Source: an uncultured Prevotellaceae bacterium (GTDB lineage Bacteria; Bacteroidota; Bacteroidia; Bacteroidales; Bacteroidaceae). From it: a stretch of DNA of 41,774 nt. The DNA is taken from NCBI GenBank assembly GCA_902784755.1, contig CACZVX010000034.1, positions 1 to 41,774 on the forward strand. The letters run 5' to 3'. A program made the position numbers and the translations under genes. The notes under the pieces are model-generated. The model did not search any database. It had not been told where the DNA came from and worked only from the letters and a program-made list of their open reading frames with translations. Positions within the stretch are counted from its first letter, which is position 1, and each line of letters opens with the position of its first letter. Shown piece after piece: positions 33,216-41,121 of the stretch.

Positions 33216-35984
33216 ATGACACTACAGGATATTATTAAAGAACGAATTGTCATCCTCGATGGCGCGATGGGAACGGAGATACAAGGATTCCGTTTGGGAG
33301 AACGTGATTTCCGTGGAGAGCGTTTTCGTGAGGTGAGCGGGATGATGTCAGGTAATAATGATATGCTTAATCTGACTCGTCCTGGTGTTATCCGTGAAAT
33401 CCATCGTCGTTATCTGGAAGCTGGAGCGGATTTAATCACAACCAATACTTTTAGCAGTCAGCGGATTAGTCAGGCCGATTATCATCTGGAGGACTATGCC
33501 TATGAGATGGCTTTTGAAGGTGCAAGAATTGCCCGTTCAATGGCTGATGAATTCTCTACGGAAGAACATCCAAGGTTTGTATGTGGTTCTGTGGGACCAA
33601 CGAATAAGACCTGTTCGATGAGTAGTGACGTAAGCAATCCTGCTGCCCGTGATTTAACTTATGATCAGCTCTACCAGGCCTATCACGAACAGATTGAGGC
33701 AATGATAGAAGGTGGGATTGATATTTTGCTGATAGAAACCATTTTCGATACGCTGAATGCTAAAGTGGCTATTGATGCCGCTGAATCTGTGATGGCAGCA
33801 AAAGGCAAGAAAATTCCTATAATGCTAAGTGTTACCGTTAGTGATTTGGCAGGAAGAACGCTTAGTGGCCAAACCTTGCAGGCTTTTTTAGCAAGCATAT
33901 CCTCATATGATATTTTTAGTGTAGGACTTAATTGTTCGTTTGGTGCTGCTCAGATGAAACCGTTCTTGAAAGAGCTTGCCCAACATGCACCTTATTATAT
34001 TAGTGCTTATCCAAATGCAGGGCTCCCCAATGAACTTGGCCAATATGATGAGTCTGCCGAGAGCATGTCACCACAAATACAGGAATTTATTGATGAACGG
34101 CTTGTAAACATTCTCGGAGGATGTTGCGGCACGACGGCTGAGTTTATCTGTCGTTATGTTGAAATGGCAAAAGGGAAGCCTGTTCATCAACCCATTCCAA
34201 AGCCTGAATATCTGCTGCTGAGTGGCTTGGAACCGCTTAGTGTAACGACAGAGGTACATTTCGTCAATGTAGGTGAGCGCTGCAATGTAGCAGGTTCCAG
34301 AAAATTTCTCCGTCTGATTAAGGAAAAACAATATGAGGAGGCTATGACCATTGCCCGCAAACAAGTGGAGGATGGCGCACTCGTCATAGACATCAACATG
34401 GATGATGGACTATTGGATGCCAAGGCTGAGATGGTTCATTTCCTGAATATGATTGCTGCAGAACCCGAGATAGCTCGCGTTCCTGTAATGCTTGATTCAT
34501 CTCAGTGGGATGTCATCGTAGCAGGATTAAAAAGTGTTCAGGGAAAATGCATAGTGAATAGCATCTCACTTAAAGAAGGCGAAGATGTTTTCATTCGTCA
34601 TGCTGAAGACGTGAAACGCTATGGTGCTGCTGTGGTGGTGATGTGTTTTGACGAAAAAGGACAGGCAACCAGTTATGAACGGAGGATAGAAATCGCTGAG
34701 CGTTCCTATAAAATACTGACTGAAAAGGTCGGAATGAATCCACTTGATATCATTTTTGATCCTAACGTGTTAGCCATCGCTACAGGTATGGAAGAGCATG
34801 ATAATTATGCTGTGGATTTCATCAAAGCAACAGGTTGGATTAGAAGAAATCTGCCAGGAGCACATGTGAGTGGTGGCGTGAGCAATTTGAGTTTTTCCCT
34901 ACGTGGCAATAATTACATTAGGGAGGCTATGCATGCTGTTTTCCTTTATCATGCTATCCAACAGGGCATGGACTTCGGAATTGTGAATCCTGCCACGAAG
35001 GTGACTTATAATGATATTCTTTCTGATCAGTTGGAGATTATTGAAGATGTGGTGTTGAATCGGCGGCAGGAAGCATCAGAGGCTCTTATTGAATTGGCCA
35101 ACCAGATAAAAGCCGAGGCAGAAGCTAAAAAAACGATTGCTGTTCAGGAAAATGAAACTGTAAAGAAAGAGTCTTCTGAAAATCGTTCTGCCATTCCTGT
35201 TGAAGACCGTCTCTCTCAGGCGCTTATCAAAGGCGTTGGTGACCACTTGGATGAAGACCTTCATGAAGCACTCCAGAAATATCCACATGCAGTAAACATT
35301 ATTGAAGGCCCCCTTATGTCTGGCATGAACACCGTAGGAAAGCTTTTTGGAGAAGGGAAGATGTTCTTGCCACAGGTTGTGAAGACTGCCCGTACGATGA
35401 AACAGGCAGTTACTATCTTACAACCGTATATGGAGGCTGATAAGAAAGAAGGTTCAGCTGGCAAAGCAGGTAAGATTTTATTAGCTACGGTGAAAGGCGA
35501 TGTGCATGATATTGGAAAGAACATCGTATCGGTGGTGATGGCTTGTAACAACTATGAAGTAATTGATATGGGCGTAATGGTCCCGGCAGAACAGATAGTC
35601 AGGAAGGCTCAAGAAGAAAACGTAGATTTGATAGGTCTGAGTGGACTGATCACTCCGTCACTTGAGGAGATGGTCAATGTGGCTAACGAACTGAAACGGG
35701 CAGGCCTTCATATTCCTATTATGATAGGTGGTGCAACTACAAGTCAGCTTCATGTGGCATTAAAAATCGCACCAGTTTATGGAGGTCCTGTGGTGTGGAT
35801 GAAGGATGCTTCTCAAAATGCACTCGTGGCAGCAAAACTTATGAATGAAAAGGAGGAGAAGCAATTGGCTCGTGAACTCAATGACCAATATGAGCAGATG
35901 CGTGTGGAGTATAATGAGGAGCAAGAGAAACTGCTCACGCTTGACGAAGCGAGAAAGAATAAACTTGATTTGTTTAGTGAATGA
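33216..35984 (+). CDS. metH: Cobalamin-dependent methionine synthase lacking the reactivation domain
   Basis: MetH transfers the methyl group from methyltetrahydrofolate to homocysteine through B12. The 922-aa product has a homocysteine module (1-330; zinc cysteines in LNCSFGAAQ and ILGGCCGTT), a pterin module (345-610; VNVGERCNVAGSRKF, FDPNVLAIATGMEEHD), a Lys/Glu-rich linker, a B12 cap and a B12-binding domain with the lower-ligand motif DVHDIGKN. The protein ends about 40 residues after the B12 domain. The AdoMet-binding reactivation domain of the roughly 1,230-aa E. coli enzyme is absent, with no separate copy nearby. It overlaps the HAD gene by 4 bp. The 40-bp leader holds no cobalamin riboswitch. 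Confidence 0.93.
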   Translation: MTLQDIIKERIVILDGAMGTEIQGFRLGERDFRGERFREVSGMMSGNNDMLNLTRPGVIREIHRRYLEAGADLITTNTFSSQRISQADYHLEDYAYEMAFEGARIARSMADEFSTEEHPRFVCGSVGPTNKTCSMSSDVSNPAARDLTYDQLYQAYHEQIEAMIEGGIDILLIETIFDTLNAKVAIDAAESVMAAKGKKIPIMLSVTVSDLAGRTLSGQTLQAFLASISSYDIFSVGLNCSFGAAQMKPFLKELAQHAPYYISAYPNAGLPNELGQYDESAESMSPQIQEFIDERLVNILGGCCGTTAEFICRYVEMAKGKPVHQPIPKPEYLLLSGLEPLSVTTEVHFVNVGERCNVAGSRKFLRLIKEKQYEEAMTIARKQVEDGALVIDINMDDGLLDAKAEMVHFLNMIAAEPEIARVPVMLDSSQWDVIVAGLKSVQGKCIVNSISLKEGEDVFIRHAEDVKRYGAAVVVMCFDEKGQATSYERRIEIAERSYKILTEKVGMNPLDIIFDPNVLAIATGMEEHDNYAVDFIKATGWIRRNLPGAHVSGGVSNLSFSLRGNNYIREAMHAVFLYHAIQQGMDFGIVNPATKVTYNDILSDQLEIIEDVVLNRRQEASEALIELANQIKAEAEAKKTIAVQENETVKKESSENRSAIPVEDRLSQALIKGVGDHLDEDLHEALQKYPHAVNIIEGPLMSGMNTVGKLFGEGKMFLPQVVKTARTMKQAVTILQPYMEADKKEGSAGKAGKILLATVKGDVHDIGKNIVSVVMACNNYEVIDMGVMVPAEQIVRKAQEENVDLIGLSGLITPSLEEMVNVANELKRAGLHIPIMIGGATTSQLHVALKIAPVYGGPVVWMKDASQNALVAAKLMNEKEEKQLARELNDQYEQMRVEYNEEQEKLLTLDEARKNKLDLFSE

Positions 35985-36601
35985 TACATACTATTATTTT
36001 TGACTTTGGTGGAGTGATTGTAACCATCAACCACCAGGAGGCCCTTAAACGCTTTAAGGCTTTAGGATTACCTGACGCTGAGAAATGGCTTGATCCCTAT
36101 ACTCAGAGTGGTATTTTCGGCAAGTTAGAACAAGGTGAGATTTCTGCAGAGGATTTCCGTCGTGAACTGTCAAAGCTCTGTAACCGTGAACTGACTTACG
36201 ATGAATGCAAATATGCCTGGCTTGGTTATCGTGAAGAGGTTCCCAAACGTAATCTGGACGTTTTGAAAAAATTGCGTGAGGAAGGATACCGCCTTGTATT
36301 GCTTTCCAATACCAATCCCTATATGATGTCATGGGCAGAAAGCAAGGATTTTGATGGAGCAGGAAATAGCATCCATGATTATTTTGATGCTACTTATCTG
36401 AGTTTTCAACTCGGGGTGATGAAACCTGACGAGTTGTTTTTCCGTAAAGTTCTTATGGCTGAGCAAGTGCCGCCAGGTGAATGTCTTTTCCTGGATGATG
36501 GTCCTCGCAATGTGGCTTCTGCCAGTCAGATAGGGATTCGCACATTCCTGACTGACAATGGAGCCGATTGGACAAAGGATATTTATGATTATCTGAAATA
36601 A
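35981..36601 (+). CDS. HAD-family (YihX-like) phosphatase
   Basis: This 206-aa protein of the HAD superfamily, subfamily IA, probably dephosphorylates a small metabolite. Motif I is DFGGVI with nucleophile Asp8; the usual second Asp is Gly10, as in YihX-type members. The helical cap (about 15-90) is followed by motif II LLSNTN, motif III MKPDELFF and motif IV FLDDGPRN. The substrate cannot be read from sequence. Its ATG overlaps the metH stop (ATGA at 35981-35984), so the two are co-translated; a role linked to metH is possible but only inferred. Confidence 0.88.
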   Translation: MIHTIIFDFGGVIVTINHQEALKRFKALGLPDAEKWLDPYTQSGIFGKLEQGEISAEDFRRELSKLCNRELTYDECKYAWLGYREEVPKRNLDVLKKLREEGYRLVLLSNTNPYMMSWAESKDFDGAGNSIHDYFDATYLSFQLGVMKPDELFFRKVLMAEQVPPGECLFLDDGPRNVASASQIGIRTFLTDNGADWTKDIYDYLK

Positions 36602-36626
36602 TTGCACGTTTCTCATATTTTATTTA

Positions 36627-36634
36627 TAATTTTG
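36627..36634 (+). promoter_or_regulatory. map -7 element
   Basis: TAATTTTG lies 30 bp upstream of the GTG start of map. The -33 region has no good TTTG. Confidence 0.45.
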
Positions 36635-36664
36635 CACTCAAAAGAATAAACTAAATAAAATAAG

Positions 36665-37525
36665 GTGTCAAATAAAGGAAAAAGATGGCATTGCCTTCCG
36701 GGACAACCGTTGACGGAACTCGATAAAAAGGTAATGTATTGGGAAAGCAAGGGTAAGGAGGTTCCCACCCGTGATCTCATTCTTAATGAGGAGCAAATTG
36801 AGGGCATACGTCGGGCAGGTGTAGTTAATACAGGTGTGCTTGATGAGGTGGCCAAACAGATTCATGTAGGTATGAATACCCAGGAAATTGATGACATCTG
36901 TATGGCTTATTGTGAAGCTCATGGAGCTATACCCGCCTGTCTGAACTATGAGGGATTCCCCAAGAGTGTGTGTACCAGCATCAACGAAGTGGTGTGCCAC
37001 GGTATTCCCAAGAAAGAGGATGTACTCGAAGAAGGTGATATTGTCAATGTGGATTTCACTACCATTCTTGATGGTTATTTCGCAGATGCTTCACGTATGT
37101 TCATCATGGGTAAGACCACGCCGGAGAAGGAGCAGTTGGTACGTGTAGCTAAGGAATGTCTGGAGGTCGGAATGGAAGCCGCAAAGCCCTATTGTTTTGT
37201 GGGAGATATCGGTAATGCAATCCAAAAGCATGCCGACAAATATCATTATGGCGTAGTTCGTGACCTGTGTGGTCATGGTGTAGGCCTTAAATTCCATACG
37301 GAACCTGATATTCTTCACTATGGCCGCAAGGGAACTGGAATGTTATTGGTTCCAGGTATGGTGTTTACTATCGAACCGATGATTAATATGGGCTCGTGGA
37401 AAGTCTTCGTAGATGAAGAAGACCCGTATGGATGGGAAGTTATCTCTTGGGACGAAAAACCAAGTGCCCAGTGGGAGCATACTTTCGTGATGCGTGAACA
37501 CGGCCTTGAAATTTTGACCTATTAA
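36665..37525 (+). CDS. map: Methionine aminopeptidase, type I
   Basis: This metallopeptidase removes the initiator Met from new proteins. The 286-aa product starts at GTG 36665 (VSNKGKRWHCLPGQPLTELD). The N-terminal 40 residues are an extension ahead of the catalytic fold, as in longer Bacteroidetes forms, and no ATG occurs before residue 24. All five metal ligands are recognisable: Asp in NVDFTT, Asp in FADASR, His in GHGVGLKFH, Glu in TIEPM and Glu in WEHTF. tsaD follows after 34 bp on the same strand. Confidence 0.95.
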   Translation: MSNKGKRWHCLPGQPLTELDKKVMYWESKGKEVPTRDLILNEEQIEGIRRAGVVNTGVLDEVAKQIHVGMNTQEIDDICMAYCEAHGAIPACLNYEGFPKSVCTSINEVVCHGIPKKEDVLEEGDIVNVDFTTILDGYFADASRMFIMGKTTPEKEQLVRVAKECLEVGMEAAKPYCFVGDIGNAIQKHADKYHYGVVRDLCGHGVGLKFHTEPDILHYGRKGTGMLLVPGMVFTIEPMINMGSWKVFVDEEDPYGWEVISWDEKPSAQWEHTFVMREHGLEILTY

Positions 37526-37559
37526 GCACTTTGTTAAGTGATAAAGTATAAATAATAAA

Positions 37560-38594
37560 ATGGCTGCGCAGAAGGACATATATATATTAGGTATTGAGAG
37601 CAGTTGTGACGATACGTCGGCTGCCGTTCTGAAGAATGGCATTCTGCTGAGCAATGTGACGGCTTCACAGGCTGTTCATGAGGCTTATGGTGGCGTTGTC
37701 CCGGAATTGGCTTCGCGTGCACATCAGCAGAATGTGGTTCCAGTAGTTGACCAGGCTATTAAACGGGCTGGCATTGAAAAGGAACAACTTTCAGCTGTAG
37801 CTTTTACCCGAGGACCCGGATTGATGGGTTCTTTGCTGGTAGGTATCAGTTTTGCAAAAGGCTTTGCCCGTGCTTTGGGCATTCCTCTCATTGATGTAAA
37901 CCATTTGCAAGGTCATGTGATGGCCCATTTCATCAGGGAGGCAGAAGATGACCACACCCAACCGCCGCTCCCATTTCTTTGTCTGTTGGTGAGTGGAGGC
38001 AACTCCCAGATTGTGAAGGTGAATGCCTACAATGATATGGAAGTGCTTGGCCAGACTATCGACGATGCAGCCGGAGAGGCTATCGACAAGTGTTCGAAGG
38101 TGATGGGATTAGGTTATCCTGGTGGCCCTATCATTGACAAATTAGCGCGTCAGGGAAATCCCAAGGCCTTTAAATTTTCTGAGCCACATATTCCCGGACT
38201 TGATTATAGTTTCAGCGGTCTCAAGACCTCCTTCCTTTATAATTTGCGTGATTGGGTGAAAGAAGACCCTGATTTTATAGAACATCATAAAGAGGACTTG
38301 GCTGCCTCATTGGAATTCACTATTGTGGACATCCTGATGAAAAAGTTGCGTCTGGCTGTCAAGCAAACTGGTATTAAGCATGTAGCCGTTGCCGGGGGAG
38401 TGAGTGCCAACAATGGTCTGCGTAATGCTTTTCATGACCATGCTAAACGCTATGGCTGGACAATCTATATCCCCAAGTTCAGTTACACTACCGATAATGC
38501 TGCCATGATTGGCATAGTAGGCTATTATAAATATCTTGACAAGGAATTCTGTGGTATTGAAAAGCCGGCTTTCTCGAAAGTCACATTCAAATAA
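37560..38594 (+). CDS. tsaD: tRNA N6-threonylcarbamoyladenosine synthase subunit TsaD
   Basis: TsaD transfers the threonylcarbamoyl group to A37 of ANN-decoding tRNAs together with TsaB and TsaE. The 344-aa product has the ASKHA-fold motifs: GIESSCDDTSAAVL, the iron-binding NHLQGHVMAH, LLVSGGNSQIV, the GYPGGPIIDKLA region and VAGGVSANNGLRNAF. The second metal region is seen at SYTTDNAAMIG. It is full length. It sits between map and pncC in a same-strand cluster without clear internal promoters. Confidence 0.96.
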   Translation: MAAQKDIYILGIESSCDDTSAAVLKNGILLSNVTASQAVHEAYGGVVPELASRAHQQNVVPVVDQAIKRAGIEKEQLSAVAFTRGPGLMGSLLVGISFAKGFARALGIPLIDVNHLQGHVMAHFIREAEDDHTQPPLPFLCLLVSGGNSQIVKVNAYNDMEVLGQTIDDAAGEAIDKCSKVMGLGYPGGPIIDKLARQGNPKAFKFSEPHIPGLDYSFSGLKTSFLYNLRDWVKEDPDFIEHHKEDLAASLEFTIVDILMKKLRLAVKQTGIKHVAVAGGVSANNGLRNAFHDHAKRYGWTIYIPKFSYTTDNAAMIGIVGYYKYLDKEFCGIEKPAFSKVTFK

Positions 38595-38624
38595 ATGATA
38601 ACTAACTCTTAAATCCCAACAAGT

Positions 38625-39122
38625 ATGGAATTTGAAAATAAAATAATCAGTAAGGAGATCAATACGCTTCTTTATGAAAAAGGAAAAACACTCGGTACGG
38701 CGGAAAGTTGTACGGGTGGTCATATTGCAGAGGCTATCGTTGCCTCTCCTGGCAGTTCAAACTATTTTAAAGGCTCCATTGTGAGTTATGTTGATGAAAT
38801 CAAGGAGCGTTTGTTGGGTGTTGATCCTCAGTTGTTGGCTGAAAAAACAGCCGTCTGTGAAGAAGTTGCCATTGCTATGGTGAAAGGTGCCTGCAAGACA
38901 TTGGGCACCGATTACGCCATTTCTGCAACTGGTTTTGCCGGACCTGGAGGTGGAACCCGTGATATACCTGTAGGAACAATTTGGTTGGCTTGTGGTACAG
39001 CTGAAGATGTGGTAACCCTCCATCTTTCGGAAGATGATGGACGCGATAAGAATATTTCCAATGCAGCTAATCAGGCATTGCAATTGTTCCTTAATTACCT
39101 CAAAGAACACCCGATTGAGTAG
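38625..39122 (+). CDS. pncC: CinA C-terminal domain protein, nicotinamide-nucleotide amidase
   Basis: This 165-aa protein consists only of the CinA C-terminal domain. It has TAESCTGGHIAEAI with the catalytic Ser, SYVDEIKERLLGV and ATGFAGPGGGTRDIPVGTIW. Family members deamidate NMN to nicotinic acid mononucleotide in pyridine nucleotide recycling. The N-terminal molybdopterin-like domain of full-length CinA is absent, as in stand-alone PncC/YgaD. Enzymatic role is inferred from family. Confidence 0.9.
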   Translation: MEFENKIISKEINTLLYEKGKTLGTAESCTGGHIAEAIVASPGSSNYFKGSIVSYVDEIKERLLGVDPQLLAEKTAVCEEVAIAMVKGACKTLGTDYAISATGFAGPGGGTRDIPVGTIWLACGTAEDVVTLHLSEDDGRDKNISNAANQALQLFLNYLKEHPIE

Positions 39123-39180
39123 TAAAATACAAGGTTTTCTCAAAAAAAACATTAATTTACAACTTTCTTTAAGTATTTAT

Positions 39181-39211
39181 TTTGTTTATTCAAGAAAAGT
39201 TTGTAATTTTG
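39181..39211 (+). promoter_or_regulatory. rpmB operon promoter
   Basis: TTTG (39181-39184), a 19-bp spacer, then TAATTTTG (39204-39211): a full consensus match, about 50 bp before the rpmB ATG. Confidence 0.7.
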
Positions 39212-39262
39212 CACCCTGTTTGGAATAAGTATCAATTAAGGACTCTAAAAAAGTAGATAGAA

Positions 39263-39526
39263 ATGTCTAAGATTTGTCAGATTACGGGAAAGAAAGCCCA
39301 GTTGGGTAACAATGTTTCTCACTCAAAGCACCGCACAAAGCGCAGCTTTGACGTTAACCTGTTCAGCAAGAAGTTCTATTATGTAGAAGAGCAGTGCTGG
39401 ATCAGCCTGAAAATTAGTGCAGCAGGTTTGCGTCTTATTAATAAGGTAGGCCTTGATGCAGCCCTGAAACAGGCTGTGAAGAATGGCTATGTGGATTGGA
39501 AAGACATTAAAGTGATAGGAGAATAA
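39263..39526 (+). CDS. rpmB: 50S ribosomal protein L28
   Basis: The 87-aa product begins [20 protein letters not shown], the normal L28 N-terminus, followed by [13 protein letters not shown] and [20 protein letters not shown]. It is first of a three-gene unit with rpmG (5 bp downstream) and a DUF4295 gene. Confidence 0.97.
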   Translation: MSKICQITGKKAQLGNNVSHSKHRTKRSFDVNLFSKKFYYVEEQCWISLKISAAGLRLINKVGLDAALKQAVKNGYVDWKDIKVIGE

Positions 39527-39531
39527 TAACC

Positions 39532-39720
39532 ATGGCAAAAAAGGCTAAAGGTAATCGCGTTCAGGTCATTCTGGAATGCACCGAAATCAAGCAGAGTGGT
39601 TTGCCTGGTACTAGCCGTTATGTGACGACTAAGAACCGCAAGAACACTCCCGAGAGAATGGAACTCATGAAGTATAACCCCATCCTGAAGAAGATGACTC
39701 TTCACAAGGAGATTAAATAA
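39532..39720 (+). CDS. rpmG: 50S ribosomal protein L33
   Basis: The 62-aa product ([20 protein letters not shown] onward) carries the L33 landmark [20 protein letters not shown]. It has a single Cys and therefore is the zinc-independent form. It lies between rpmB and the DUF4295 gene. Confidence 0.97.
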   Translation: MAKKAKGNRVQVILECTEIKQSGLPGTSRYVTTKNRKNTPERMELMKYNPILKKMTLHKEIK

Positions 39721-39735
39721 TCAGTTATTTAAGAT

Positions 39736-39894
39736 ATGGCAAAGAAAACCGTTGCTACCCTCCACGAAGGTTCAAAGGATGGTCGCGCTTATACAAAGGT
39801 TATCAAGATGGTGAAGAGCCCCAAGACTGGTGCTTACATCTTTGATGAGCAGATGGTTCCCAATGAAGAAGTAAAGGATTTCTTCAAGAACTAA
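39736..39894 (+). CDS. DUF4295 small basic protein, 52 aa
   Basis: ATG 39736 opens a 52-aa frame (MAKKTVATLHEGSKDGRAYT onward) ending EVKDFFKN and TAA at 39894. It is rich in Lys. It follows rpmG after 15 bp, and this L28-L33-DUF4295 order is typical of Bacteroidetes, which supports it being a real gene probably tied to the ribosome. Its function is unknown. Confidence 0.88.
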   Translation: MAKKTVATLHEGSKDGRAYTKVIKMVKSPKTGAYIFDEQMVPNEEVKDFFKN

Positions 39895-39926
39895 AAACAA
39901 CGAATTTATCGTTTATTTTAAATAAG

Positions 39927-39960
39927 GCAGCACAATTTAAATGGTTGTGCTGCTTTTTTT
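39927..39960 (+). terminator. Intrinsic terminator of the rpmB-rpmG-DUF4295 operon
   Basis: A 9-bp perfect stem (GCAGCACAA at 39927-39935, complement at 39945-39953) with a 9-nt loop is followed by seven T. Confidence 0.93.
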
Positions 39961-40017
39961 GTGTTCCGATGAAATGGGATGTTTTTGACGAAAAGTGCAA
40001 AGAAATTTTGTTCTATC

Positions 40018-40114
40018 CGCTCATTTGCATTACCTTTACGTTGCTTCGCACCGTGAAATTAGGCTACATTCGGAAAAAAACAAGATTAAATCTTGCTTTT
40101 TTCGCTCATTTGCA
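40018..40114 (+). repeat. Direct repeat of a 12-bp element upstream of ftsY
   Basis: CGCTCATTTGCA occurs at 40018-40029 and again at 40103-40114, both followed by a TTA or CTA triplet. The second copy directly abuts the ftsY -7 box. Confidence 0.6.
40071..40104. promoter_or_regulatory. A/T-rich palindrome overlapping the ftsY promoter region
   Basis: The core CAAGATT-A-AATCTTG (40081-40095) is flanked by an A run on the left and a T run on the right, so the whole 34-bp stretch can pair. It could be a late bidirectional terminator or a protein-binding operator at the -33 region of ftsY. Confidence 0.45.
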
Positions 40115-40115
40115 C

Positions 40116-40123
40116 TAATTTTG
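40116..40123 (+). promoter_or_regulatory. ftsY -7 element
   Basis: TAATTTTG lies 19 bp upstream of the ftsY ATG. A partial -33 (CTTG at 40092-40095) is 20 bp upstream of it, inside the palindrome. Confidence 0.5.
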
Positions 40124-40142
40124 CACAAAATATTGCAATATT

Positions 40143-41119
40143 ATGGGATTATTTGGACTTTTCAATAAAAACAAAAAAGAAACACTCGATAAGGGTTTGG
40201 AGAAAACAAAACAAAGTGTTTTCGATAAACTGACACGAGCCGTTGCTGGTAAGTCAAAGGTTGATGATGATGTGCTTGATGATCTGGAGGAGGTGATGTG
40301 CTTGATGATCTGGAGGAGGTATTGATTACCAGTGACGTTGGCGTTGACACAACTTTAAAGATTATTCAGCGCATCGAAGAACGGGTCTCTCGGGACAAAT
40401 ATGTAAGTACCAGTGAACTCAATGGTATTCTTCGCGATGAAATCGCTGGTCTTTTGGCAGAGAATGGCAATGAAGACCAGGCAGACTGGGACCTTCCCAA
40501 CGACCATAAGCCTTATGTGATTCTGGTGGTTGGCGTGAATGGAGTAGGTAAGACTACCACGATTGTAAAACTTGCCTGGCAGTTCAAGCAGGCTGGCAAG
40601 AAAGTCTATTTGGGTGCTGCCGATACTTTCCGTGCTGCTGCCGTTGAGCAGATTTGTATCTGGGGTGAGCGCGTGGGTGTGCCTGTTATCAAGCAACAGA
40701 TGGGAAGCGACCCTGCTTCCGTTGCCTTTGATACATTGAGTTCAGCCAAGGCTAATGGGGCCGACGTTGTATTGATTGATACGGCTGGCCGTCTGCACAA
40801 CAAAGTAGGCTTGATGAACGAGTTGAAGAAAATCAAGGATGTGATGAAGAAAGTGGTTCCAGAGGCTCCAGATGAAGTGTTATTGGTACTCGATGGCTCC
40901 ACGGGACAGAATGCCTTTGAGCAGGCCAAGCAGTTCTCTGCCGTTACACAAATTACTTCTCTGGCCATTACAAAACTCGATGGAACCGCAAAAGGAGGCG
41001 TAGTCATCGGTATTTCCGACCAGTTGGGCGTTCCTGTAAAATACATCGGCTTGGGTGAAGGCATGGAAGATCTTCAGCTGTTCAACAAGCGCGAATTCGT
41101 GGATTCCTTATTTAAATAG
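40143..41119 (+). pseudogene. ftsY: Signal recognition particle receptor FtsY, frame broken by a 26-bp duplication
   Basis: FtsY is the membrane-associated GTPase that docks SRP-ribosome complexes. ATG 40143 opens MGLFGLFNKNKKETLDKGLE and runs into an exact 26-bp tandem duplication (40269-40294 and 40295-40320), which shifts the frame and stops translation at TGA 40323-40325. Removing one copy restores a 316-aa protein (VDDDVLDDLEEVLITSDVGV at the junction) with a normal NG domain: GVNGVGKTTT, DTFRAAAVEQ, DTAGR and TKLDG. In the present sequence a GTG at 40298 could start a 273-aa product lacking the first helices of the N domain. Since ftsY is usually essential, a sequencing or assembly error, a reversible slippage mutation or reinitiation must be considered. 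Confidence 0.9.
40269..40320 (+). repeat. Exact 26-bp tandem duplication inside ftsY
   Basis: The two copies (40269-40294, 40295-40320) are identical and adjacent; 26 is not a multiple of three, so the ftsY frame is lost. Confidence 0.97.
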
Positions 41120-41121
41120 AC

